The notes below the pieces were generated by a model. It ran no database searches, was not told the DNA's origin, and worked only from the letters and a program-made list of their open reading frames with translations. The translations under genes and the position numbers were made by a program. Below, piece after piece: positions 9,198 to 18,472 of a stretch of DNA of 25,191 nucleotides (positions are counted from its first letter, which is position 1; each line of letters begins with the position of its first letter). This DNA is from Penium margaritaceum (taxonomy: Eukaryota; Streptophyta; Zygnematophyceae; Desmidiales; Peniaceae): the NCBI GenBank assembly GCA_023375785.1, contig SZWC01002421.1, positions 35,644-60,834 on the forward strand. The letters are read 5' to 3'.

Positions 9198-9383
9198 ATC
9201 AAAGAAGTTATGTGAAATTGGTGTCATGGAGAATTCACAGAGTACCTGGTCACGTGGCAAGGCTACGACGCATCGCATAACAGCTGGGAGCAATACGACA
9301 ATCTCTAACATATCGATCATCCGATTGATGCGTACTTAGCTGGAATTGACCTATGTCTCACAACGCTTTGGAATGTTGTGGCC
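9198..9383 (+). pseudogene. Chromodomain end of a truncated chromovirus (gypsy-3)
   Basis: The frame from 9225 reads HGEFTEYLVTWQGYDASHNS then WEQYDNL, stop, HIDHPIDAYL. It matches the chromodomain of the full copy at 20181 (TEYLVKWHGYDASHNIWDPY) almost residue for residue. Chromodomains of this kind recognise modified histone H3 tails and direct integration to heterochromatin (known for the family). Everything upstream is missing: the copia 3' end lies directly against it. The purine tract and LTR follow, so this is the 3' terminus of a third element of the same family. Confidence 0.85.
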
Positions 9384-9400
9384 AAAAGGGGGGGAGAGAA
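9384..9400 (+). promoter_or_regulatory. Polypurine tract of gypsy-3
   Basis: AAAAGGGGGGGAGAGAA ends one base before the TGTTA start of the LTR. This is the expected position of the plus-strand primer. Gypsy-2 has the equivalent AAAAGGGGAGGAG. Confidence 0.8.
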
Positions 9401-9401
9401 T

Positions 9402-9916
9402 TGTTATTCCCCTGACATGTACAAGTCCCTAAACTCCGCATCAGGGTATTGTCATGATTTTTACGACGATCCGCCGAGGACATTTTGGCCACTAACTCCT
9501 ACTTTTGGTGTTCCGTTCAAAAAGGTTCTGACTAGTTTGACCAGTTGCCAGCATATGCAACAGAACTATCGTGAATTATATCACTACTCTGATTATGAAT
9601 ATTTGAATTCTTACCGGTGTTAAACTTTTATAAGCATGGGCATCAATATTCTCAATCGCCCCCGACTTCTTGATGGAGTTTCTCGAAGTGGCCGATCACG
9701 ATGCGGCCTTGCATACATCTCTTGACTCAAGTGCCTAAAATCTCACGTATACCTCGTTTTTTTTCCCTTTTGTATGCATGTGAACCATAGTTCAGACACT
9801 TGTCATCAAAGTACAGTTTCTACTAATGAAATTTATCCAATCTTCCCAAGTCCTGGAATTGTCTCCACCTCCACACCTGAACCCTGTGAACCACCCATGT
9901 TTCTCTTGGCATAACA
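9402..9916 (+). repeat. 3' LTR of gypsy-3
   Basis: 515 bp, starting TGTTATTCCC and ending GGCATAACA. It is related to the LTRs at 10078 and 15166: each has near the start a TACA(A/T)GAG/AAGT-x-C-x3-AACTCC-like block, in the middle GGTGTTCCG..AAGGTT, and at the end CCTGTGAACCACC..CATAACA. It follows a purine tract, so it is the 3' LTR of the fragment to its left. Confidence 0.8.
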
Positions 9917-10077
9917 CAGATGACCAGTATGTTCTTTGGAAATTTCTCTTCTAGAATGCCAGCAGGAATCAAACTTGATCGCTTTCTTTCCCCCTTCTGC
10001 AGTCAATCTCTACAAGGTTTCTCCAAAATTGTGGAGGAGATCTAGTGACATGTTAAGATACAGGGGTTGTTACGCTC
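9917..10077. other. Spacer between chromovirus copies
   Basis: 161 bp between the gypsy-3 LTR and the 5' LTR of gypsy-1. No primer-binding site follows the gypsy-3 LTR, confirming it as a 3' LTR. I see nothing recognisable here. Confidence 0.6.
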
Positions 10078-10601
10078 CTCAGGTACATGAGTTCCTAAAC
10101 GTTGCAAGTGGGCATGTTCTTCCGTAAATTCATGGCCCACCATGCGTGAACCTCAAACTCTCTATACCATTTGGCCGATGCCATTCTAGCCACCTGCCCC
10201 AACATCCGGTGTTCCGCTTAAGAAGGTTCGGACACCTTTCACCACTTTCTAGAAGGGTTGATAGAAGTATCACAATTTGTATCAGTGTTTTGATACTCTT
10301 CGGCCGACTTCTCAATGGCGCTATAATTTGATAAAATCGTGCCTTTATATCCTCAAAATCCCCCGAGTTCTCAGTGGATTTTCTCAAAGCAACCAATCAC
10401 AACGTGTCATCGCACGCATCGCTTGGTGAGCACCGAAGATCCAACATCTACCTCATTGTGATTCTCGTCATTCTAAACAAGCACACGACTTGTTCAAAAC
10501 GTACCGCTTAATACAAGTTACCCATCTATCTCAATTCCACACATCATCTTCTGCTCAACACCTTATCCTTGTGAACCACCCACATTCCGCCTGGCGTAAC
10601 A
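10078..10601 (+). repeat. 5' LTR of gypsy-1
   Basis: 524 bp, TGTTACGC...GGCGTAACA. Its last ~30 bp (GTGAACCACCCACATTCCGC then CTGGCGTAACA) match the stranded piece of the 3' LTR at 21975-22004. The 3' LTR at 14676 shows the same order of blocks (GAGTTCCTAAAC near the start, AAATCATCTTCT..CTC near the end). Confidence 0.85.
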
Positions 10602-10603
10602 CC

Positions 10604-10615
10604 TGGTATCAGAGC
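10604..10615 (+). promoter_or_regulatory. Primer-binding site, initiator tRNA-Met type
   Basis: TGGTATCAGAGC begins two bases after the LTR's terminal CA. This is the standard plant LTR-retrotransposon primer-binding site, complementary to the 3' end of initiator tRNA-Met. Confidence 0.92.
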
Positions 10616-10782
10616 GTAGTAATGCTGTAGGAGCAGCCAATACATTAGGCATGAGACAACAACCTCACACGAGACTTGAGCGTATCTCCACCATTCAAAA
10701 ATTCACACACATTATGATGACAACAATCAATGGAGCAATTACACCCTACGATGAGCAATAGTAACCAGCAAAGACATTGGTG

Positions 10783-11464
10783 ATGGAGGATTAGGAGCAT
10801 GCGATCAACGACGCTCTCCATGAGAACCAGGCAGTAGAGGCAAATTTTGCGGTGAAAGGACCAGCGCCAACGGCCCTGAAGACTAATCCAGTGGTGGACC
10901 CCTCTGCATCTGCAAACTCTTTGTCCCCGCTGCTGCACACAGGGTCAACACTTGGCATGATGGGAGTCACAAGACGAAAGGCTAGCATCAACAAAGAAAT
11001 GTACGAGAAAATTTCAGGATTCAAAAGCCTCAACATCCATCTACTCTAACCACTCAACACTGTGATGAAAGAGCTGCCAAGCTTACGCACGCGAGAAGCA
11101 GTGTCCACCGAGAGAAAGCTTTAACTCCCGAAAAAATTCTAAATCCGACCGGCACTTCCAAAACCGTTCGATCCTGCGGTCCTCAAAGGGACCAACGGTA
11201 AAAATGCGGCTGGCTAGTTTGGAGATATGATGTTGCTAGTATGACCTGAAGATGATCCGAAGACAGCAAGAGATTGTCAGAGCTCGATCAATGGATCACA
11301 AAAGCACTCTCACATAATTGAACATAGGTATTCTACTTGTCGAGCAGATCCATCCAATGTGGCACGACTCTCACTCCACCAGACAACTGGTTGGACCACT
11401 CATGTGCCACACTCGTACGGTCTGGAAAATGAAGGAGAAGGCTGATGGAATACCCTGCTGATCA
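10783..11464 (+). pseudogene. gag: gypsy-1 gag, N-terminal part
   Basis: The ATG at 10783 is chosen because gypsy-2 has an ATG in the matching place (15840) and both begin MED. After an early TAG, the same frame reads INDALHENQAVEANFAVKG and then TNPVVDPSASANSLS, aligned with TNPVTDPSGSVNPLS in gypsy-2. The frame stops at 11047 and continues as KEMYEKISGFKSLN and weaker matches. The later part (LKGTNGKNA about 11185) aligns with gypsy-2 at 16240. Gag forms the particle; here it is interrupted by stops and by the element at 11465. Confidence 0.75.
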
Positions 11465-12080
11465 TTAATTTCGATTATTTACTTTAAGCTAATTTAGGTT
11501 TCTTTAAATTCGACACGGGTTTAATATAGTTGGTAGTACCTTCAATTTCGACGAACAAGGGCATGTGGTACTTTAAATTCGACGAGCGGCCCTGGTCAGT
11601 TCCTCGTTGTCGCATGAATTTGACGATTTGTCGTCGTCGTCCAAGCATGGAGGGTTCCATGTTGAGGGTGCGCTTCCCGCTACAGGCCAAATCTGTCGGG
11701 TTTTGGCTTGACAGATCGCTCGAATAGGCCAAATCTGCCATGCCACCTATCGCCACCAGTCCATATCAGCCGTTCGGACCAAATGGACGGATAAAGCAGT
11801 GCGCCTGGCGTGCATCGCCGATGCAAATCGCCAGATTATGCTTCGCGCACGTGGGGCCGAGCAGTCTTCAATGAAAAAAATGGTGATTGGGGACAAGAAG
11901 ATTGGTGAATCCGCAGTTTGCAAAACAAGAAAACAGGCAACCCCGTGGTGAACTTTCACTAGTGTCACCTTATATTCAAATTTTCCATTTTCAAATTAAT
12001 TTGGTGGTACCTTCAATTTCGGCGAGAAATGAAATTCGACAAAAAAAATCCTCAAAAAAATAGTGAATATCGAATATCAA
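11465..12080. mobile_element. ~616-bp non-autonomous element with TIR-like ends
   Basis: Comparison with gypsy-2 (16560-16610) shows extra sequence between CTGATGGAATACC.. and ..GTTCAATGCCT. The extra DNA is flanked by the 5-bp direct repeat GATCA (11460-11464, 12081-12085). Its first 19 bases (TTAATTTCGATTATTTACT) pair with the reverse complement of its end (TTGATATTCGATATTCACT) with a few differences. It encodes no recognisable transposase. It contains repeated TTCGAC(G)A motifs and the 12-bp direct repeat AGGCCAAATCTG (11684, 11726). It is probably a MITE-like DNA element of unknown superfamily. Confidence 0.6.
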
Positions 12081-12530
12081 GATCAGTAGGGTAGTGTTCA
12101 ATGCCTGCGTCAATCATCCAGTGCGGCATAGTACACTTGGCATTTGACAAAATCATCATTAGTTGAAACCTTGCCCCCGCCAAAACTTTGTTTCTTCCAC
12201 ATCTGCAACCTCAATCAGGAAATTCAGCAAGAAATTGCCATATTTGGCATTAGGACAACCTTTCATGAATGACTATACTAGCCAATTGCATTGAGAGTAC
12301 TGTATACAACACTTGGATGTAGGAATCCAATGGCTGGTGATCCCAAGGCCAGAATTCCTATCGTGGCAGAGGGAAATCATAGTTGAAAAAACCTTGTCTG
12401 TGATGGATATTGAAGGTAGTGATAAACATGAATTACGACCGTGCTGGACTTGTAGGAAGCCGGGGCACATCTCACGTCAGAAATGGTAGTAACAGGCCAA
12501 AAGCGGGGGAAGTCACGGAGAAAAATAAAC
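12081..12530 (+). pseudogene. gag: gypsy-1 gag, C-terminal part with zinc knuckle
   Basis: This resumes homology with gypsy-2 (GTTCAATGCCTGCG..ATCATCCAGTG). The knuckle frame at 12442-12483 reads CWTCRKPGHISRQK. The first C-x2-C and the His are kept. The residue at the normal fourth-ligand position is Lys. Two positions earlier Arg (CGT at 12475) stands where gypsy-2 has Cys (TGT). Stops follow at once, and the sequence continues collinear with gypsy-2 (NNRPK/ACAGGCCAAAAGCGGGG). Confidence 0.75.
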
Positions 12531-13430
12531 TAGTGGGGAAACGTCACAGGACAAGAGTAGACGACAAAACTCTTGTCTGGTGGGAAAAATCTACGAGATT
12601 GATCATACATCTGATTGGCTCACATCACCACAGACGAGGATTCTTAAGATCGCAATTTTCGACGAGGAGTACGAGTTCGACTAACCGGCAATTATAATGT
12701 GGATGTAAACAAGTGATAGTAAAAGTCGCATAACGGTAGCAAGGTTACTACATGGGTGAGTTTCTTACAGCTGTCTGAGGAATGACACGGTTGTAAGCTG
12801 GGTTGAAAGACCAAACCAAAGTTTTTAGAAGAATATCTGTCGATGGATGACTACAAATTCGTCCATTTCTGACTGCAAATCGGAGATGTGCACAATGTAA
12901 CCGTTTAGATGAATTGCCTAATAAGCAACTATGAAATCATCATCAGGCAATAATTAATGTACCTTCACCATCCCCAGGTACAGTGGAGCACCAGAGCAGT
13001 CTACATCAGTATTAATGGCAAAAAACAATACTTACCTTTTATTGTGCAACCCACGATGCAACACCCTCTACAGAAACATGTAGAGGTGGAAGCAGTGGAG
13101 GTGGTTGCAGCATTCGTAAAATGCCAGCAGATATAACTGCACATGGCCAAGTGATATCTGCGACTTGGAAAAAAGTGTGGCTAGTCCACCGTAAGACCAA
13201 GGAAGTAGTAGAAATCATAGCAACAAAATCATCCAGAAGGCCTTGACACCTGAAAAGTTTGCAACTGTTACAGAGGAGTGTGTAGCACTCTTCGAGGAGT
13301 TTGTAGCAATCATCCACATAATCTCTCGAGAATTATGTCTGCAAAAAATTGTCAATCACTAGACAGAACTGAATCCAGGAAGCAGACCAAAAATAAAGAA
13401 ACCTATCGCAGGAGCGGTCATGAGCTGACC
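12531..13430 (+). pseudogene. gypsy-1 protease to RT linker, heavily decayed
   Basis: This is collinear with gypsy-2 17010-17870: a GGTAGCAAGGTTACT block at about 12736 aligns with the protease region at 17219, and GTAGAGGTGGAAGCA..GTTGCAG at about 13080 aligns with 17578. No Asp-Ser/Thr-Gly can be read. No frame longer than ~90 codons looks like a protein. It is identified only through its relation to gypsy-2. Confidence 0.6.
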
Positions 13431-13762
13431 AAACTCAAAAAGAAATAGGTTGAGATGCTTAATCAAAGCTTCACCTGACCATGCATGTCATCCTACGCGG
13501 CACGTGTACTTCTTGTAAAGGAAAGCTCCAGAAAGTACAAATATGCATGGACTATTGAGCGTTGAACGTGATCACTATCAAGAACCACTACCCCCTTTGA
13601 CGAGCAGGCAAACTTTCTAACCAATTGCGCAAAGCACAAAATTTACCAAAATCAACCTGTGCAGCGGTTGTCATCAGATCCGCTTCTCTGATAGGGACAA
13701 TGAGAAGATGGCAGTCTATACTAGTCATATGATCTATCGTATGATTCCATGGTGTGCAACGG
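13431..13762 (+). pseudogene. gypsy-1 reverse transcriptase, N-terminal remnant
   Basis: Several short in-register blocks are typical of the gypsy RT N-terminus: VQICMDY, stop, ALNVITIKNHYPL (13540-13600), NQLRKAQN, and SGCHQIRFSDRDNEK followed by TSHMIYRMIPW (13660-13755). These correspond to the R-x-C-(V/I)-DYR-x-LN-x2-T and GYHQI motifs. The match ends at about 13762 and integrase sequence starts immediately. The YxDD box, thumb and RNase H are absent. Confidence 0.8.
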
Positions 13763-14170
13763 ACCATCAATAGCAACTAGGAAGATCTCTTCACTAGTTG
13801 TTTATGGCACAAACTCATGATGCGTGATGGTAGTTGGATCAAGCTATCAACGGTTTTCAATCCTCAAACCTGCGGGCAAACCGGGCGGACCAATGAAATG
13901 CTCAAGCAGATTCTCCGTACATTATACAAGCCGCACGGCACTCATTGGGTGGCAAAACTTCCAACCGCCATACTCGCACAAAACTCCACAACTCCCACAA
14001 CAAAAAATAGAATTCCTTTTGAAGTAGTTTATGACAAGCTTCCCACCACATTGGTAGGACTCCAAAGCCAGTGCAATATTCCCGCGGCCAACATCCATTG
14101 ACGGGACTTACCCTGCATTTAGGAAGAAACACATTAAAATCTTGCTTAGACACAAGCCACGAGGAAACAA
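13763..14170 (+). pseudogene. gypsy-1 integrase, C-terminal half of core
   Basis: The frame 13817-14101 with its upstream neighbour reads LFTSCLWHKLM, then IKLSTVFNPQTCGQTGRTNE and LKQILRTLYKPHGTHWVAKL, ending IPFEVVYDKLPTTL. These match the gypsy integrase blocks RFTS-x-FW, (S)T-x2-HPQTDGQTER-N, and W-x2-L through P-(F)-E-x-VYG. The HPQTDGQTE block is altered to NPQTCGQTG. The N-terminal zinc domain and first catalytic Asp are lost in the deletion at 13763. Confidence 0.85.
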
Positions 14171-14675
14171 GCAACTGACCAACATTGTAGCGATGACGTG
14201 TTTAGCGCTGGTAATCGTATCATTCTCAGCTCGGTGAACATCAAACTATGTAGATAATACTTCACAAAGCCCAAAAGCTGATGGTTGGGAGCGTTTGAGA
14301 TCTAGCAAATGAAAAATCATATCGTTGCTTTTCTTTGCCCTCCAGACGACATGGCAATCCATTGAATCTCCCACATCAGCAAGGTCAAACGCTACCATGA
14401 CTCCAACAAAAGCTTTCCTGGTCAAGATGTCACTATTTCACCTCCTATCCAAGTAGACGGAGATACAGAGCAAGTGATTAAACACATCCTTGGACATTGA
14501 CACCGGGGCAAAACAACCAAGTACTTGGTCAGGTTGCTTACATAAAAAGCCGCGAATAAATCGGGCCAAGCTACTACAACCTCCAAGAGGTCGATCACAT
14601 GATCAAAGGCTACTACCGTCACCATCGGCCTATGTCTATTTACGTGTCAGGACATCGCAAACAAATCAGGGCAAG
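14171..14675 (+). pseudogene. gypsy-1 integrase C-terminus and chromodomain remnant
   Basis: Blocks collinear with gypsy-2 19850-20330 are seen: WLGAFEI (14286), ISHISKVKRYHD (14370-14405), then PPIQVDGDTEQVIKHILGH (14441-14500), HRGKTTKYLV (14502-14530). The last correspond to the start of the chromodomain (EYVIKEI..HGK.TEYLV in gypsy-2). The WxGY core is no longer readable. Sequence runs into the 3' LTR through a degraded purine tract (AGGGCAAG). Confidence 0.75.
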
Positions 14676-14903
14676 TGGTACGTCTTTGAGGTACACGAGT
14701 TCCTAAACTCCATAGTTGGGCACTTTTGTTCTTGAATTCATGGTCCAATGCACGCCAATCTCAAATTTTTACACCGACCAACCAAGAGCATGTAATCCAC
14801 CTATCCTGACCTCAAGTGTGCCACCTCCGGAGGTTCTATCACTTATGACCGCTGTCCAAAAGGGTGGGAAAAGGTATCATGAACCATATCGAACCCCTCC
14901 CCC

Positions 14904-14937
<34 letters not shown>

Positions 14938-15165
14938 CGAATTCTCGAGGCGGTTGGTGGAAATGGCCACTCACGACTTGATGTAACACGCGTCGCTCAG
15001 GCTGAGCGTCAAAGACCTAGGATATACCTCGTTGTGATTCTTGACATTGTATGTATACACTCAAATTGTTCAAAAACCATCCAATTACCCTTAGTGCTTA
15101 ATATATATAATCCATTTTCCCAGTTCCCCAAATCATCTTCTACTCCACGCCTCATCCCTGTGAAC
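14676..15165 (+). repeat. 3' LTR of gypsy-1, left part
   Basis: It begins TGGTACGTC (one change from TGTTACG). The block GGTACACGAGTTCCTAAACT matches 10090-10110. It contains a 30-base poly-C tract replacing ~80 bp seen in the 5' LTR. It breaks off at ...CCCTGTGAAC, where gypsy-2 is inserted. The remaining ~30 bp of this LTR reappear at 21975. Confidence 0.85.
14905..14934 (+). repeat. Uninterrupted poly-C tract (30 C)
   Basis: The run lies inside the gypsy-1 3' LTR, preceded by CCCCTCCCCCA and followed by TCCCGAATTC. The 5' LTR has only a short CCCCC here (in AAAATCCCCCGAG). It can form a G-quadruplex or i-motif. Assembled length is unreliable. Confidence 0.9.
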
Positions 15166-15658
15166 TGTTATGTCCCTAATATACACAAGTCTTTGAACTC
15201 CACGGGTGGGTATTTCTGTCCTTACAATGGTGATCCATTGCTACCTCACTGAGCCTACGCCAATCAACTGAGGGAATAATAGCCACCACCCCGAATTTCG
15301 GTACTCTGTTCCAGAAGGTTGTAACAACTTCGATGACCTTCCATAATGGTCGACAGAAGCTATACGATGTTTTGATATTATTCTTCCATCTTCTCGATGT
15401 CATCGGAATTTTTTAAAACCGTGCCTTAATATTCTCAAAGTCCCACAACTTCTAGGTGGAGCTTCTTGAAGTAGCCACTCACGGCGTGACCTCGCAGACG
15501 TTGCTCGGCTCAAGCGCAAAGGATCCGACATATGCCTCGTTGTGATTCTTTTCACACATCTTTCTTAGTACAAATAGTCCATTTTTTCCAATTCCTCAAA
15601 TTGTCTACTACTATGCACCTCATTCCTGTGAACCACCTACGTTGCACTCAGCATAACA
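15166..15658 (+). repeat. 5' LTR of gypsy-2
   Basis: 493 bp, TGTTATGTCC...AGCATAACA. It aligns with 20345-20529 and 21620-21974: TCTGTCCTTAC(A), TATTCT.CAAAGTCCCA..ACTTCT.GGTGG, AGTAGCCACTC.CGG..TGACCT, GTGAACCACCTA.GTT. The two LTRs are well diverged, so the insertion is old. Confidence 0.88.
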
Positions 15659-15660
15659 CT

Positions 15661-15672
15661 TGGTATCAGAGC
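15661..15672 (+). promoter_or_regulatory. Primer-binding site of gypsy-2
   Basis: TGGTATCAGAGC, two bases after the LTR end, is identical to that of gypsy-1 and complementary to the 3' end of initiator tRNA-Met. Confidence 0.93.
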
Positions 15673-15839
15673 ATAACGATAGTGGAGGGACAGTCAACCC
15701 ATCAACGATAAGGCGACAACATCACACAAGTCTTTAGTGCATCTCCACCATTTCAAAGATTGTAGATCTCCCAACAACAACGATGAAAGAAGCAAGCTCA
15801 CCCAGCAACGAGCAACAGTAACTGGTGAATACTTTGGCG

Positions 15840-17004
15840 ATGGAGGATCAACAACAAGCGAACAATGATGGTCTTCAGATGAACCAGGTAGCAGGAATAG
15901 CTATCATGGTGAATGGAACAACATCAACTAATCCAACAGCCAACCCAGTGACGGACCCCTCGGGCTCGGTGAATCCTTTGTCCTCGCATTTACCCGTTGG
16001 GATGACACCTTGCACGATGGGAGGCACTGGCCAACAAGCTCGCATCAACGAGGATTTGTACCAGAAGGTGTCAAGAATCGAGAGCCTTAATACTCGTATA
16101 CTCTAACAACTCAATGCAGCAATGGAGGAGCTTCAAAATTCCTGTGCGCATGAAGGAGTGTGCATCAAGACAAGTATTCAACTGTCTATTGAACCCCGGA
16201 TTCAACAGGCAACCCTGAGTGTTTTGATCTCCCAAACTCAAGAGGACCGACGGTGAGGATGTGGCTCGTGAGTTTTGAGGTGTACATCACTGCTGAAAGG
16301 GATCAACAACGGCAAAAAGAGGACTAATCTCACAGCCTTTCTTTTCCATGGCATAGCTTTAAGTTGGTGGTCCGATCTAAAAACCATACTCTCAAAGCAG
16401 GCGATCGACGGATCAACCGCTAATGCAACCGCTCTCACGTCATCAATCGAAGAAATTCTACCACTAAAGGAGAAAAATTTGACATGGCATGAATCCCTTA
16501 CGCCACCGAAGACCTAGAACGATTTCACGGGTGCTACACTTGCTCGCTTTGGCAAAATAGAGGAGAAGTCTGACACATAGTATAGGCTTCAATGCCTATA
16601 TCAGTAGTCCAGTGTAACAGAGTAGAGAAAACGGTTTTTCAACATCATCACCTGCAACAACCTTACCTCCAACAAAAACTGTTTCTACTATAAGGGCATC
16701 AAGCAAGATATTTGAAAAGCAATGTCCATCTTGGGCATCCAAGTCGACCTTCCACAGATGATCATAGCAGTCGATCACATTGAAAGCCTTGACTACAAAG
16801 CTCCAATGTAGGAATCCAACGGCTAGCAACCCCAAGGCCACAATGCAGAATTATGGCGGAGGGAAGGAACTGATGGCAAGAACTTGGTCCCTGATGGAGA
16901 TTGATGTCATTGATCAACGCGATCAATGGCTCTGCTGGAGTTGTGGGATGCCCGGGCACATCTCCTGTGCTGAAAAGGGTAATAACAGACCAAAAAGGGG
17001 GTAA
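15840..17004 (+). pseudogene. gag: gypsy-2 gag with zinc knuckle
   Basis: It starts at the ATG at 15840 (MEDQQQANNDGLQ), shared with gypsy-1; an in-frame GTG at 15825 is not a likely start. The first frame stops at 16104 and continues past it (AAMEELQNSC) to 16256. In other frames, MWLVSFEVYITAER (about 16258-16300) and LTAFLFHGIALSWWSDLKT (about 16332-16385) match the gypsy gag pattern (A-x-L-x-G-x-A-x2-WW). A zinc knuckle at 16933-16974 reads CWSCGMPGHISCAE: two Cys and the His are standard, but the last Cys is two positions early. Gag would package RNA; frame breaks prevent it. Confidence 0.85.
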
Positions 17005-17055
17005 TCTATAGAGAAACATTAGGAGTCGGGAAACGGTTAAGGATGGGAGTAGACG

Positions 17056-17352
17056 GTGAGGGTCGTGTCTTTTGGGAAAAATCTGCACAGACCGATTGCC
17101 TATGTGAGCTGGTCACGTCAGTGCAGAGGAGGGTTCCTAAATTTGGACAAGGGGTACGAGGACAACCAACTGGCCATACTGCTTTTAGTACAACCAAGCA
17201 ATTGGAAGAGTCGCAAAACGGTATTGGAATTACTGGAAGGAGGAGCTTCTTATCGTTTTGTAAGAAATGACATGGTTCAGAAGCTGGATTTGCAGACCAA
17301 ACAAGGTGTGTTTCAAGGAAGAACCGTTGACAGCGGACTATATATCCGTTGA
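17056..17352 (+). pseudogene. gypsy-2 retropepsin-like protease, catalytic Asp changed
   Basis: The frame contains VLELLEGGASYRFVRNDMVQ then KLDLQT, matching gypsy proteases (hydrophobic-x-D-(S/G)-G-A-S/T-x2-F-(I/V), followed by a K-L-x-L). The catalytic Asp is Glu here (GAA, 17236-17238), which should abolish or greatly reduce activity. The open frame stops at 17350. The protease would cut the Gag-Pol polyprotein in the particle. Confidence 0.72.
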
Positions 17353-17864
17353 ATTTGCAAACAACTCTGATTATAAATTGCACATCTGCACGATGTAATG
17401 GTATGGAACACTTGTCCAATGAACGACCACAAAACCATCCTCTGGCAAGACTTCTTGTACAGGCACAATTCAGAGGTGGACTGGAGTAGTAGATCAGTCT
17501 ACGTGAGGATTAGTGGTAAAAACAACACTTGCCTCTGATCGAGCGACACATGGTGCAACAATGGTTATGAAAAGTAGTAGAGGTGGAAGCATCATAGGAA
17601 GTTGCAGTAGTCATGAACTACCAACCAATGTGCTTGGACATGGCCAAGAGATATCTGTGATGCGTAGATCAAGCGTGGCTAGTCTACGTGGATCTAGGAA
17701 AAGCGAAAGAAGTCGCAGTTGCCGAGGCAGCCACATCAGCCTCAACACCTAGGGAATTTGTAGCCAATTTGGAGGATTTTACACCAATTATCAAGGAATT
17801 GGAAAGGGGTTTTCCCGAAAAACTGGCCCAATAGTTACCTTGGCAACGAAGCATCGACCACAAG
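17353..17864. other. gypsy-2 protease-RT linker
   Basis: Weakly coding sequence between protease and RT, collinear with gypsy-1 12850-13420 (shared GTAGAGGTGGAAGCA). No separate gene is supported. Frames here are shadows or low complexity. Confidence 0.5.
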
Positions 17865-18472
17865 ATAGACTTGAAGCTGGATGGTAGACCAGCAGTGAAA
17901 GGGAACTGTCGGATGAGCAACCTTGAGTTGACCGAACTAAAGAAGCAGCTGGATGATATGCTTTGTTGAGAGTTCATCGTATCCTCCACGCCATCTTATG
18001 TGGCAGTTGTACTTTTCATGGAAAATAAAACCGGGGAGATTCGTTTGTGCATACAGACCAACTTTTTGACAAACTCCGCAGAGCCCAAATTTTTATTATA
18101 ATCGACCTACACAGCAGCTATTATCAGATCCCCGTTTCTGACAAGGACATCAATAAAATAGCATTCTGCACCAGATACGGGCACTTCGGCTTCATGGTCA
18201 TACCGTCTGGAGTCACAAAATCCCCAAAAACATTCATGGCGGTGATGAAAAATATTTGTTGCCCGTACCTCGAAGACTTTGTCGTTGTGTGTCTTGACGA
18301 CATATCGGTGTATAGCCGCATCCCAAAGGAACATCATGAACATCTTCGAAAGGTGCTCGAGATTTTACAAGGAGAGGATATTCATAGAAAACTCTTGAAA
18401 TGCAACTTTGGTCGTCGTCCCGTTGAGTTTTTGGGCCACATCATCGAAGGACGGATCAACATGGATGGCTGA
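17865..18472 (+). pseudogene. gypsy-2 reverse transcriptase
   Basis: The N-terminal blocks HRIDLKLDGRPAVKGNCRMS (17858-17920), LELTELKKQLDDML and VVLFMENKTGEIRLCIQ (18009-18055) are typical of gypsy RT. Between RLCIQ and QLFDKLRRA about 45 bases are missing relative to gypsy-1 and the frame shifts. The frame to 18472 then runs IIIDLHSSYYQIPVSDKDIN (first catalytic Asp in IDL), FCTRYGHFGFMVIPSGVTKS, VVVCLDDISVYSR and VEFLGHIIEGR. The YxDD box is CLDD: both Asp kept, Tyr to Cys. Confidence 0.92.

Noticed and set aside
10604..10615. Possible tRNA-Met gene
   Set aside because: Only the 12-base primer-binding complement is present, right after an LTR end; no cloverleaf.
14716..15252. 178-codon plus-strand frame with a proline run
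   Set aside because: The prolines are the poly-C tract of the gypsy-1 LTR, and the frame crosses the gypsy-2 insertion border.
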